A stretch of 64,000 nucleotides of DNA from Bremia lactucae (Eukaryota > Oomycota > Peronosporomycetes > Peronosporales > Peronosporaceae), in the NCBI RefSeq assembly GCF_004359215.1, contig NC_090612.1, forward strand, positions 3,301,475 to 3,365,474. The letters are read 5' to 3'. The position numbers were made by a program, and so were the translations under genes. The notes under the pieces were generated by a model. It did no database searches, was not told the origin of the DNA, and saw only the letters and a list, made by a program, of their open reading frames with translations. Positions 31,801 to 41,127 of the stretch are shown here, one piece after another (within the stretch, counting starts at the first letter, position 1; each line of letters starts with the position of its first letter).

Positions 31801-32639
31801 GCACATTCAGAACAGAAGCCCCAGTAAGGTCAATGCAGGCTGCAGTCGCCACTACAAATGCTTACGAACAATACGCTTATAATTTGTAAAATCGTGGGTT
31901 TTGATTCAGCATGTAAGGTACACTGCGACATGAGATACAATCTCTGGGCGAGAGAGGCAAACTGGAATAATTATTGGAAAAGTGACGAAACTAAGGGCTA
32001 TGGAATGTATTTTCCAAAAGAAAGATATACCATTGTGACTCAGCATGTCCGGAATATCGAGATGCTAAAGGCTACACAAAATGAATAGCTCAGACGTTCA
32101 CTTCTCGGAAATGAAGAAATAGCGACTAGATTGACCACTCCAGTGAACGAGATTGGAACAAATTGGTGTGGCAAATCCCGAGGACGGAGGAGTTTTTGGA
32201 CGCGCGATGCCTATGGAACTTGTGCAGTCATACAAAAGGCAAACAGGAAGGTTTCAGGTGAGAAAGCAAATACTAAATCCTATCTACAAGTTTGCGCTGT
32301 GGTGAATAGCGTAAGAGAGGCTGAACTGAAGAACTATGGGTAGGCCATGCGCAGCAGTCAAAAGGACAAGTGGTTTATTACCGTCAAGGAGTAGCTCGGT
32401 GCCTTGAACAAGAATGGCGTACTGGGCTGTGGTTGTGCCACCCAAGGGTAGTCACGTTTTGCACACGAAATGATTGTATAAATTATACAGACGTCAATGG
32501 CGCCATTGTACGATTCAAGGCCAGACCTGAGCCTACGATAACGAGCAGCTGTACAACATTGATTAAGGGCTTATATTTGCGGTGGTCATGAAATTAAGCA
32601 CTGTTAAGCTTGTTTTTGGTTTTGTGCGTCGCTAGGGAG

Positions 32640-33060
32640 TGCCGGCGAAGCAGGGGTACATCGTATCGGTTATGTTAAGGCAGATGAGGACAAGGATATG
32701 GAGATTAACCTTAGTATTTCACAAGAATTTGCATTGCCTTACAGAGATACAAAGGACTTTAACGTGGATGTTTAGAAAGGTCTGGCTTTCCGACTCGTTA
32801 AGTTTCTTTACGGGCTAAAAGCAGGCCGGCAGATTGTGGAGTCGGCTGCCTCATGATAAATTAGAAGAAGCTGGCTTTGTGCGATGTACGACTCAAAATG
32901 TTCTTATATTTTAAGCGTTTGGTATCCGATATGACAATCGTTGGCGTTTGCGTTGACGATTTGCTGGTAATAGCATCTTCTGTCGCGCTAGTATAGGATT
33001 TTTTTCTACGGGGCCCTGTCTATTAAGGACCTTCTAGGGGGTCCGAAAATTTCTGGCATG
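32640..33060 (+). pseudogene. Copia reverse transcriptase remnant
   Basis: 'VKFLYGLKAGRQ' corresponds to the family's KALYGLKQA block and 'GVCVDDLLVIAS' to the catalytic YVDD box (here CVDD). Several shifts separate the motifs. Confidence 0.75.
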
Positions 33061-33239
33061 CGCATTGAGCTGGACAAGAATGATGGGTACACTTTGGATG
33101 AACAAGCAGCAATTGAAGAGCTTTTATTACAAATTAGTTTCGCTAAAGCTAATGGTGTTCATAGACCAATCAGTACCGAAACAATGCATACTGCGAAGAT
33201 GCGGGCCTATAAGAGTACGAGAAGGACGACAAGGGACTA

Positions 33240-33870
33240 ACAGTGCAAGACTTCCAGTCGCTTGTGAAAAGCCAGCTTTAGATCGCCCGCTGCACCCGAC
33301 CCGACACAGCTTTGCGGTTCTTGGGGCAACGCGGCGTACACACCAGCCAACCGTGAGCGACTGGAAGCTTGTCAAACGAATCGTTCGCTGCCTCAAGCAA
33401 ACGAAGTCACTGGAGCTGGGAATGGATGTGACCAAAAATTTGGACAACAGTGTTATTTTGAGCTGCTGGAGTAATACTGTGTACGCTGCAGATGAAGATG
33501 ATATAAAAATCAGTAAGTGGTGGTATTATTACCATTGATGGTGCAATCATATATTGTATATGTAAGAAATAAACAGGTGCGTCCCTGTCAACTATGGAGC
33601 AGAGTTTACGTCTGCCTCGCATGTCGGACGTGAGCTTCTTGGGCTAAGGGGGCTGGTGCGCGAATTTGGTTTCATCGTAACAGAACCTATGTGCACAATG
33701 ATAAACAATTGAGTTCGATTAGGCAGCTTGAATCTGAAGACAGTATGGTACGCGCAAAACACGTGACTGCACTGGTATAAACATTCGTGATTACCCTACG
33801 AAGGGAATCGTCAAGTCTGATTACGTGGAGTCTTGATTGATGAAGGCTGATCTGCTGACCAAGTCACTTC
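33240..33870 (+). pseudogene. Copia RNase H remnant
   Basis: The region shows 'DWKLVKRIVRCLKQTKSLEL' (connection), 'GAEFTSASH'-like sequence near 33600 and the end motif 'ADLLTKSLLAQRMTELRDL' at 33843-33900, equivalent to the family's D-x-LTK-x-L. Frames are broken. Confidence 0.7.
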
Positions 33871-33877
33871 TAGCGCA

Positions 33878-33929
33878 AAGAATGACGGAGCTGCGCGATC
33901 TTGTTGGATTGCGCAGCTCCATCATTCTT
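33878..33929. repeat. Near-perfect inverted repeat at the end of Copia RNase H
   Basis: Arms AAGAATGACGGAGCTGCGC (33878-33896) and GCGCAGCTCCATCATTCTT (33911-33929) pair at 18 of 19 positions around a 14-base loop, about 40 bases before the purine tract. Confidence 0.85.
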
Positions 33930-33976
33930 GGGGTTATTTTACTAAATGAGGCGTCAGATCGACTAGCAAGGAGGAG

Positions 33977-34169
33977 TATTGGTTTCGGATGGACCGTTTT
34001 GAAACTTTCATCGGAGTATTGACTTCGCATGGACCGTTACGAAACCGGCCACTGTCGGTTTTGCATATAATACATTTAGCAAGGCTGTTTGTGATAGCGC
34101 AAGGCATAAGGGTATAGATTGCTATATATATTTAATTCTATTTTAATAATCTACCTCTTGTGTCAACTA
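33977..34169 (+). repeat. 3' LTR of the Copia element
   Basis: Begins TATTGGTTTCGGATGG after the purine tract AAGGAGGAG and ends CTCTTGTGTCAACTA, followed by target duplicate CGTAC. Confidence 0.85.
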
Positions 34170-34174
34170 CGTAC

Positions 34175-34699
34175 TTTGTGTTTATTCTGTGTGACCGGCA
34201 CATGTTCAACGGCACGAACAAGTCCTTTAAGTTATTATTATAAGCTGTTAGAGTTAGCATTATTAGCACATGTCATTTAGCGTGCAATCATTGCTCGCGT
34301 CAAAAATGTAAATGTTTTATTATTAAAGAAAATAAAGAAAAACGCTGAGCGAACCATTCAAAATAGAATAATTCTAAGACTATTAACATACCGAGATTTT
34401 ATTTTATTGTTCTTTATTGATGCTAATTGGTGTTTGAGATATATAAATTCATAAGGGAGCCAGTATAGCCACACCTTTTTTGGTGTAGCCACACATTCTC
34501 CTCGGATTAAAATGTTCTATAAAAACTTTCACTGAATGGGTCATTCCAATGCATCCAAAAATCAACAGTTGTTCCTTTAGAATCGTCTTTAGTGGCTTGT
34601 CGAACATCAGGCCCCCCTTTATTAAATTCAGGAACCGCTTTAGCCACACACCTAAATTATCCTCACGAGAGTAGTGTAACGGACAAGACTGCCCCTGGG
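34175..34699. other. Intergenic stretch
   Basis: AT-rich; nothing recognised. Frames on both strands are short and overlap each other. Confidence 0.5.
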
Positions 34700-35139
34700 T
34701 GTAACGGGCACTGTCGACTTATACTGCTTCAGTACAAGTCCACTTCTCACTGCTACAGTGCGAGTGGTGCCACACGTCACTTCACGTACACTAGTACGTG
34801 AAGGGGGAAACTCTCTTAAAAACGCTTGCTCTAAAAGAGGGTTTCTTAAAATTGTATTTAGTATAATAAAGTTCTTCTGTTCCTTTCTGTATAATCCTAA
34901 CTTAATCATATACGTATACAAAACATGTAATAAAGTCTTATCTGTCTCTCTCGTAGCGCGCGCTCAGCGCTGACTCGATCGCGGAGAAAGTAGATATAAT
35001 GGCCTATATCTACCAATAGATAAGCTTTCCGAACATTACCATGTAAAGAAATAGTCTCCAAACATTATCTACCTTTTAGATAATATATTAATTTACAATT
35101 TTCAACTGCTAATTTCATGCAACGATACACCCGGTTACA
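34700..35139 (-). repeat. LTR-B (3' LTR of B3)
   Basis: Plus-strand ends TGTAACGGGCACTGTCG and ATACACCCGGTTACA; the neighbour TCACATCTCCCTTAAA is the minus-strand purine tract. Confidence 0.85.
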
Positions 35140-35271
35140 TCACATCTCCCTTAAACATCAATCACTTTGAATGTCATTAAACAGAGTTGTCACTATAAGA
35201 TTACTTCATTAAAGACGATGTTGATTGGTCGGAACCATCATTTATAATTCTATCACATCGTTAACAAGTGC

Positions 35272-35673
35272 ATGCGGTATGTGAATAGTGCGGCGCCTTC
35301 GGCTGTGGTAAACACAGCCGCGGGCGACGCATTGTTGTCTTTTGCGGCAGACAGGGCGTCTGCCGTAGTATCATCTTCACAGACAACACTAAATGTTGCG
35401 GTTGCACGTGATGAGCCACCACGTGAATGTGACCCCTCTTTAAAGGTCGACTATAAATGTGAGTCGGACGAAATGGCCGACTCAGGGAGAGCAGAACAGT
35501 CGCCTGATCATCGTCAGGCGGCTGACTATGAGCCTTCGAACGAGGGCACTCAATCGGATAGACGTAATAATAGCTTTCGCTATACCATGTTTGGTTCAGA
35601 CGACGAAGATGATTCCTCATCGCAAGCACCGTCTCACGTGCTGTCATCCCGCACTTATTTCTGTGCGTGGTGA
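35272..35673 (+). CDS. Antisense ORF (aORF-B3), N-terminal part
   Basis: This 133-codon frame opposite to pol starts MRYVNSAAPSAVVNTAAG and contains CDPSLKVDYKCESDEMADSG, then acidic 'FGSDDEDDSSSQAPS'. It matches 8293-8709 in B2 along its length. Weakly conserved frames continue at 35975-36337 (with 'MQAWRRVYSQWEAKAGFK') before the coiled coil at 36541. Disordered, acidic; function unknown. Confidence 0.5.
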   Translation: MRYVNSAAPSAVVNTAAGDALLSFAADRASAVVSSSQTTLNVAVARDEPPRECDPSLKVDYKCESDEMADSGRAEQSPDHRQAADYEPSNEGTQSDRRNNSFRYTMFGSDDEDDSSSQAPSHVLSSRTYFCAW

Positions 35674-36381
35674 TGATGGTGGCTTAAGCCATCGTGATAA
35701 AAATTCTTGTGGTACCCCTGCTTCAGTGGGTATCACTCAGGGGAGCGTAGACGATAAAATGTCTCGTCTTGCCCTTGAGAAAAGCCGTGTCTTTTGCCCG
35801 AATGGCTAGTCAGTAGCTTGTCTGGAAAAACTACACCTCACAATATATATCATATATTCATTGCGACAAAGTTGGATGGCCTCAGCGCGGAAATCTTTCG
35901 CGCTGACGAAGACTATACCTCGATGTTTTCTTAAGCATCGTTGGTATGGTGGCAACAACAAGTGAAATAAAATCTTGCCGATGCAAGCCTGGAGACGTGT
36001 TTATTCGCAATGGGAAGCGAAGGCTGGCTTCAAAAGACTTAACGCGATTCGCGTTAAGTTAAAGAAAAGAATTCCAACCATTGCAAGGTATAAATTGCAT
36101 CGGTTGTCACGTGAGACAGGACTTCCATGCCTCACCTGGGGTGATCCCCGTCCGTGTTGTGTTGACAACACGAAACGAGTAATGGGGAATGTCTATTTCC
36201 ATTCTTCGCCCTGGGGAAGTGCTCGCGTCTTTATCGAGATGCGCGATGCGATTGATGTTTTGCAATCAATTTACAAGCACCAAAGGCGGGTGTTTTCCGA
36301 TAGACCTTCTGATCTATCGTGGGTCTCGTTACACTGACGGACGAGGCCCTCAACGTCAACAACCAGCTGGAAACGAGGTTC

Positions 36382-36564
36382 TCAGCTATCAAGCGACGGG
36401 GGATAACCGCGCCAGCGAACCAGATAACACGTTCGCTGTCCCTTCACATCATTATGGTTTAGATTACGTTCCACAAGGAAAGGTTGACCACCGTGGGAAT
36501 CCGCCAATGATTGTGGTGGAGGAGGAAAAATAAGATCCAAACCGTGTGTCGGATCTAGAGTCAA
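36382..36564 (-). pseudogene. Chromodomain of element B3
   Basis: The minus frame has 'PFLVERNLNHNDVKGQRTC', 'YLVRWRGYPPSLDS' and continues DSWE-like beyond the shift. Same position and type as 8759-8971. Confidence 0.8.
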
Positions 36565-36859
36565 AGATCGACAAACTCGACCACATCCTCCTTGATTTGG
36601 AGGAGGGACTTGACCACGAGCGCGGCAAACGTCGCTCGTTCGAGCAGACGGTGCAGTCTCACACCATATCGAGCGGTTGAAAGACCGTTCGAAGAGTGCG
36701 TACTCAATGTTGGAGAATGAACGGAATTATCACGCTCTTCGTGATGAGCTGTCGTCAGCTCATCGCAGTTTAGAGGATCTTCGCACCCGACATGAGAATC
36801 TCCAGATTCAGTATGAGGATCTGGTTCGTGACCACAAGAAATCTTTTAGAGATTCTTGA
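36541..36859 (+). CDS. Antisense coiled-coil segment of aORF-B3
   Basis: The plus strand reads 'RVSDLESKIDKLDHILLDLE' and 'EGLDHERGKRRSFEQTVQ', then after a one-base shift 'HIERLKDRSKSAYSMLENER', 'YHALRDELSSAHRSLEDLRT' and 'RHENLQIQYEDLVRDHKKS'. Leu/Ile recur with heptad-like spacing across about 100 residues, so a long coiled coil is predicted. B2 has the base that is missing here. The opposite strand encodes the Pro/Gly-rich integrase linker. Confidence 0.5.
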
Positions 36860-37085
36860 AAAGGGTGGTCAGATCCGTCCTCGGAAGAAACCGCGTACTA
36901 ATAATACGGGCGGAGCCGGCCAACGAAAATTGAAGGATGCGTTCGCATCCTACGTGGCCATTCTATTGTGTGCGCATTGCCTCTGCGATGCAGTACACGG
37001 AATGGCTCAATGAATTTGGGTAGTAGTTTACTGCTATCCACATTAGTGACTACACGCTTAGGTAAATTTACCGTCGAGAGTAGTA

Positions 37086-38120
37086 CTAGACAATTAATTG
37101 TAAATGAAAAATATTTGCTCTTCCATGTTTGCCTGCGTTCCGTTTCTGACGGTCTTTAGCATTGGCAATGTAATCCTGTACGAAACGGATTACTGATTCT
37201 CGATCCAGCCGGAATTCCTCTGCTGACTCATTTGTTTTGTCTTTTTTCAGTGCGCTTTGTGCGCACTGCCATGAGATTTTTCTCATCTTCGATGTCGATT
37301 GCTTCGACATCGACATCATTCGCGTCGTTGGAAACATAGACGCGTGATGATCATGAGCCAAAAATGGCTTTGCTTGTGCGAGTCCATCCCCCCCTTAAAT
37401 TAGAGGATCCCTCTTATTGGGTGGGTATGCGTTGTAAACGCATGCTCCGAATTGTTGATGGCGAGCTCGACCATCGATAAAAACTCGCTTTAATTTGGAT
37501 ATGATTGGACATAATCTCGAAGTATCTCTTCGAGACGCGATTTACGCGTTCCGCCTGACCATCAGTCTCTGGATGATTAGAAGTTGACAGAGTCAGCTGT
37601 GTTCCGAGAGATCGAAACACGGATTGCTAAATCTCCGCCGTGAACCGTGAATCTCTGTCCGAGGCTAGTTCACTGGGCAAATCCTTGAGTTTGAATACAG
37701 TGTCGATAAAGGCACGGGCACAGCCCGGAGCCGTGATTGACTCTGTTACTACAATAAAATTTACCATCTTGCTGAATTTCTCTATAAAAACAAGAGTTCC
37801 ATTAATTTGTGATCGTCTTCAGGAAATTCGAAGATGAAGCCCATCGATACGGACCGCCAACATTTTGTTGGAAGTGGTAGGGGTTGAATAGGTGCTCGAG
37901 ATGAAGGGCTAGGCTTCACCTTTGACATACCTTGCAAGAACGAGTGTACTTGCGCACGAAATGATCTAGCGGGGCCAGTAAAAGTCGCAATTTACGATGA
38001 GATAAATTTTCTCACGTCCACAATGCCTTCTTGTCGGTGCATCGTTACGCTCGTACATGATTCGTAAGCGCAAATCATTGGGATTTGGGACGACGATACG
38101 TGGAGTGTCGCCGGCAACGG
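37086..38120 (-). pseudogene. Integrase remnants of element B3
   Basis: 37414-37620 holds core sequence 'LTLSTSNHPETDGQAERVNR', the end of the catalytic core with the DGQxERVN motif. 37086-37361 holds a helix 'SVIRFVQDYIANAKDRQKRN' before the C-terminal module. The zinc finger region near 38.0 kb is visible only in broken pieces. Confidence 0.75.
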
Positions 38121-38212
38121 CTGTGTAGTACAGTAAGCGTTGCGTGTTGTGTATCGATCGGATGACGATCGATATAAAGCCGGGAGATCGTTGAAAGATT
38201 TGTTGGATTAAT

Positions 38213-39504
38213 TCACGGATGATCCTTTAGACGCAGAAGGTCTTTATCTTCTGTGTAGGCTTCCTGTATGTCATCAATCAAAGTTGATGACGTAATACTC
38301 GTAATGATTGTTGGAATTAGTGGGATTATTTCACCGTTGGAGTACGCAGTCAATTCATAATCGGGTCGGCGTGGTAACGCATCAGCGACGACATTAAGTC
38401 GTCCTGGTTTATATTCCACGTAGAAATTATACTCCGCGAAGAAGGATAGCCACCATGCCATTCTTTGCGAGATCTATGGGCTATTACGGCCGTCCGTAAT
38501 GATGCATGGTGCGTATTTACAATGAACGGTTTTTCTCCGAGAAGGTTGTCCCAAAATTAGCCAGTGCATATCACGTGGCAAGAAATTACTTATCCTGCAC
38601 TTGATTATTGCGTTCAGCTTGATGCAGCTGACGTGATTGGTAGCGGACAACGCGCTTCGCGCCGACGTATCGTATTGCATTAACGCACAGCCGATTGCAA
38701 AATCGCTGGAGTCACAGACCACATGGAATGGTCTGTCTTGATCTGCAATCGCCAATATGGGCGGTTGCATCAAGCTTTGCTTGATACCTTTAAACGAACG
38801 CTGACAATTAGCGTTCCATAACCATTTCTCGTCTTTTTTCAAGAGACGAGAGAGATGAACTATCATCTCTGCATAATTGCGAGAGTACATGTGCAAGTAC
38901 GCCGCTAAACCAAGGAACTTCTTAAGTCCCTTGACCTCGACTGAAATTGTCCAGTCGGCAATTGCCTTGATCTCCCGGGATCAGGGCGCACGCCGTGTTT
39001 ACCGACGATGCACTCAAGAAGTGGTATTTTCGCTTGCAGCAAATAAACACTTTTTGTAATTTGCGTACAGCTCATGCTTTCGCATAAGTGTAAAAAACTG
39101 ACAAGCGTTAATTTTATGAACTTCTGCGTCAGTCTTTCCGTCCATAGCCCGGCTATGGACGAATACATCGTCGAAATAACTCGGTGCGACTTCTCGCACC
39201 AGTCTCAACAGATCCGTTACGCATCTGTTGAATGTTGCAGGGGTGTTACTAAGCCTCTTTGGTATTACTAGCCATTCCCAGAGCTTCCCAGTGGGAGTGC
39301 TCACTGCTGTGTACGGGATGTCCCGTTCACGCATAAGGATCTCATAAAATACATCCATCCGATCCATAGACGAAAAGATGGACTCTTAGACATACCATCT
39401 ATGATTACGTCTTTTCTAGGTATCGGCGTTTGTGCCGGTACTGTTGCAGACTTCGGTTTATTGAATGCGTGCGCTATCTGCCACCCTCCTGTGCCCTTTC
39501 GCAC
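38213..39504 (-). pseudogene. Reverse transcriptase-RNase H remnants of element B3
   Basis: 39014-39367 contains the palm with 'VAPSYFDDVFVHSRAMDGKT', where FDD is the catalytic box, and 'FNRCVTDLLRLV'. 38474-38896 contains 'MYSRNYAEMIVHLSRLLKKD' and 'DQDRPFHVVCDSSDFAIGC' (RNase H start). 38213-38461 ends 'VVADALPRRPDYE'. Frame breaks separate them. From about 38723 to 39578 it is exactly the reverse complement of 55431-56286. Confidence 0.8.
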
Positions 39505-39578
39505 GCAGAAGGTCGGACAGCTATGTGGAGGAAGTTGACTCCCTCAAATGGCCCGCTTTTAATTCGATCGTTAAAGAA

Positions 39579-39678
39579 NNNNNNNNNNNNNNNNNNNNNN
39601 NNNNNNNNNNNNNNNNNNNNNNNNNNNNNNNNNNNNNNNNNNNNNNNNNNNNNNNNNNNNNNNNNNNNNNNNNNNNNN
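39579..39678. other. Assembly gap (100 N)
   Basis: Exactly 100 N. Left is minus-strand family B RT, right is a plus-oriented LTR-B, so orientation changes across the gap. Confidence 0.95.
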
Positions 39679-40063
39679 GTAGATAATATTTGGAGGAAAT
39701 TACTTTAAATAGTAATTTCCTGAATTCTTATCCATAAATAGGTATAGACCATTATGTCTATTTATTCCGCAGACTAATCAGCTGTAGAAGTAATCAAAGA
39801 GAGTTACGAGATAAGATAGATAAGAATTCATTTACATGTTTAGTATTAGTTTATAGTTAAGACAACATTTACAAAGATAGATTAACAAGACACTTAACTA
39901 TATTAATACAGTTTTCATTTTACACTCTTAAGCTAACTTGCCTTAAGAGAAGTCTTCCTCTATACGTACAGTGTACGTCACTTAACGAGAGGCACCACTC
40001 ACATCTGAAGCAGTGTGAAGTGGACTTGTACTGAAACAGTACAAGTCGCAGTGCCCCGTTACA
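39679..40063 (+). repeat. LTR-B, 5' end lost in the gap
   Basis: Plus-oriented LTR-B from GTAGATAATATTTGG to GTGCCCCGTTACA. Confidence 0.8.
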
Positions 40064-40222
40064 GCGGAGCAAGTCGATATAATGGCAAATATCTACCAAT
40101 GGATAAGCTTTCCGAATGTTACTACGTAAAGTAATATTCTCCAGATATTATCCACCTTTTAGAGAATATATTGAATAACAACCTTCAAGTGTTTATATTA
40201 TGTAACGATTCGCTTCATTACA
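40064..40222 (-). repeat. LTR-B fragment in opposite orientation
   Basis: GCGGAGCAAGTCGATATAATGG through ATGTAACGATTCG and CTTCATTACA is the minus-oriented second half of LTR-B, directly joined to the plus-oriented copy at 40063. Confidence 0.75.
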
Positions 40223-41127
40223 GTCGCAGTTTTACTTTTTTTTTGCGGCATTATAGGTGATCTAGTTTGGTTATGACTTTTTTAGCACAATGTTTATCTA
40301 ATCTTGACGGAAAAGTCCGTCTTCGGTCATTTTCTTAACTGATTTATCATTCCGCAGTATGCTGCATTATACAGCCTTAGCTGTTAATCTATTCGTTTTC
40401 GATTCATTTGTTTTGTGGCGGTACTGTTTTGTTTGCAGCTCTTACGAAAGCGCATTTAACGCACTCACTCTGCACACCTGTACACGAGGTGGTACTCTCA
40501 AATCACACATCTTTATCCATTTGATTTATCGGGGACAAAAGGTACACTCCCAACTAGATCTTACAATTCCATAATGAAAAAAATATAGCTTTATTCACCA
40601 CTTGAGACTTGTACTGGCTGACACGATGGTCAAATAAATTCTGTGTATGTGGCTTTAAGCTGTAGAAGGGCTGCAGTTGAAGACACCCTGAGGCATAATT
40701 ACCGAGCATGAAAGCTGGTACGTATACCAAAGCTATAATGAGGTGCTTCTCCAAAAGAGACGTCTCTATGAAATTATCGACTATACTTTCTTGCAATCGA
40801 AGCCATTTATCCGCTACGTGGAGCAACTTAGTCGCTACATATTGAAAAATTTCTTTCTGCGTGATTTATGCCATTAACTTTGTAAAGTTGTCAAGTGCTT
40901 TAGAAATTATGAAAACATTAGTGCGTCAAACATGGAGGCTTTTGAAGTCCTCAAACCGGCGTGACGTTTAAAACCTCTACTTGGGCTGTTTCGTAAATGA
41001 ATCGCATATTGCGCTGAATATAGTAGCAGTTTTCCAAGAAATGGAACTTACTGTATAGAACCCAATATTAAAAAAGAAGACGTCACTTTCGAACCTTTTC
41101 AAAGACAAACCCCACTGCTTCACGAGG
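40223..41127. other. Intergenic stretch upstream of the multi-exon gene
   Basis: Frames at 40359-40574 and 40554-40826 have no recognisable features. CGTCACTTTCG near 41083 loosely resembles an initiator. Confidence 0.45.

Larger units (their letters stand above)
29661..34169 (+). mobile_element. Complete Ty1/Copia element with target-site duplication, degenerate inside
   Basis: 5' LTR 29661-29866, 3' LTR 33977-34169. The 5-bp duplication CGTAC is present at 29656-29660 and 34170-34174. Internal order is gag, protease, integrase, reverse transcriptase, RNase H, which is the Copia order (integrase before RT). The primer-binding site follows the 5' LTR directly and a purine tract (AAGGAGGAG, 33968-33976) precedes the 3' LTR. 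All coding regions are broken, so the copy is dead, but its ends are intact. Confidence 0.9.
34700..39578 (-). mobile_element. Ty3/Gypsy family B element B3, cut by a gap
   Basis: Minus-strand modules from right: RT palm (39504-39014), RNase H (38896-38213), integrase (about 38.1-37.1 kb), linker, chromodomain (36564-36382), purine tract (35140-35160) and LTR (34700-35139). Gag and the 5' LTR are lost in the gap at 39579. All frames carry stops. Confidence 0.85.

Noticed and set aside
34449..34649. Small secreted effector (RXLR/CRN type)
   Set aside because: I looked for a signal peptide followed by RXLR-EER or LFLAK motifs in the short frames and saw none.
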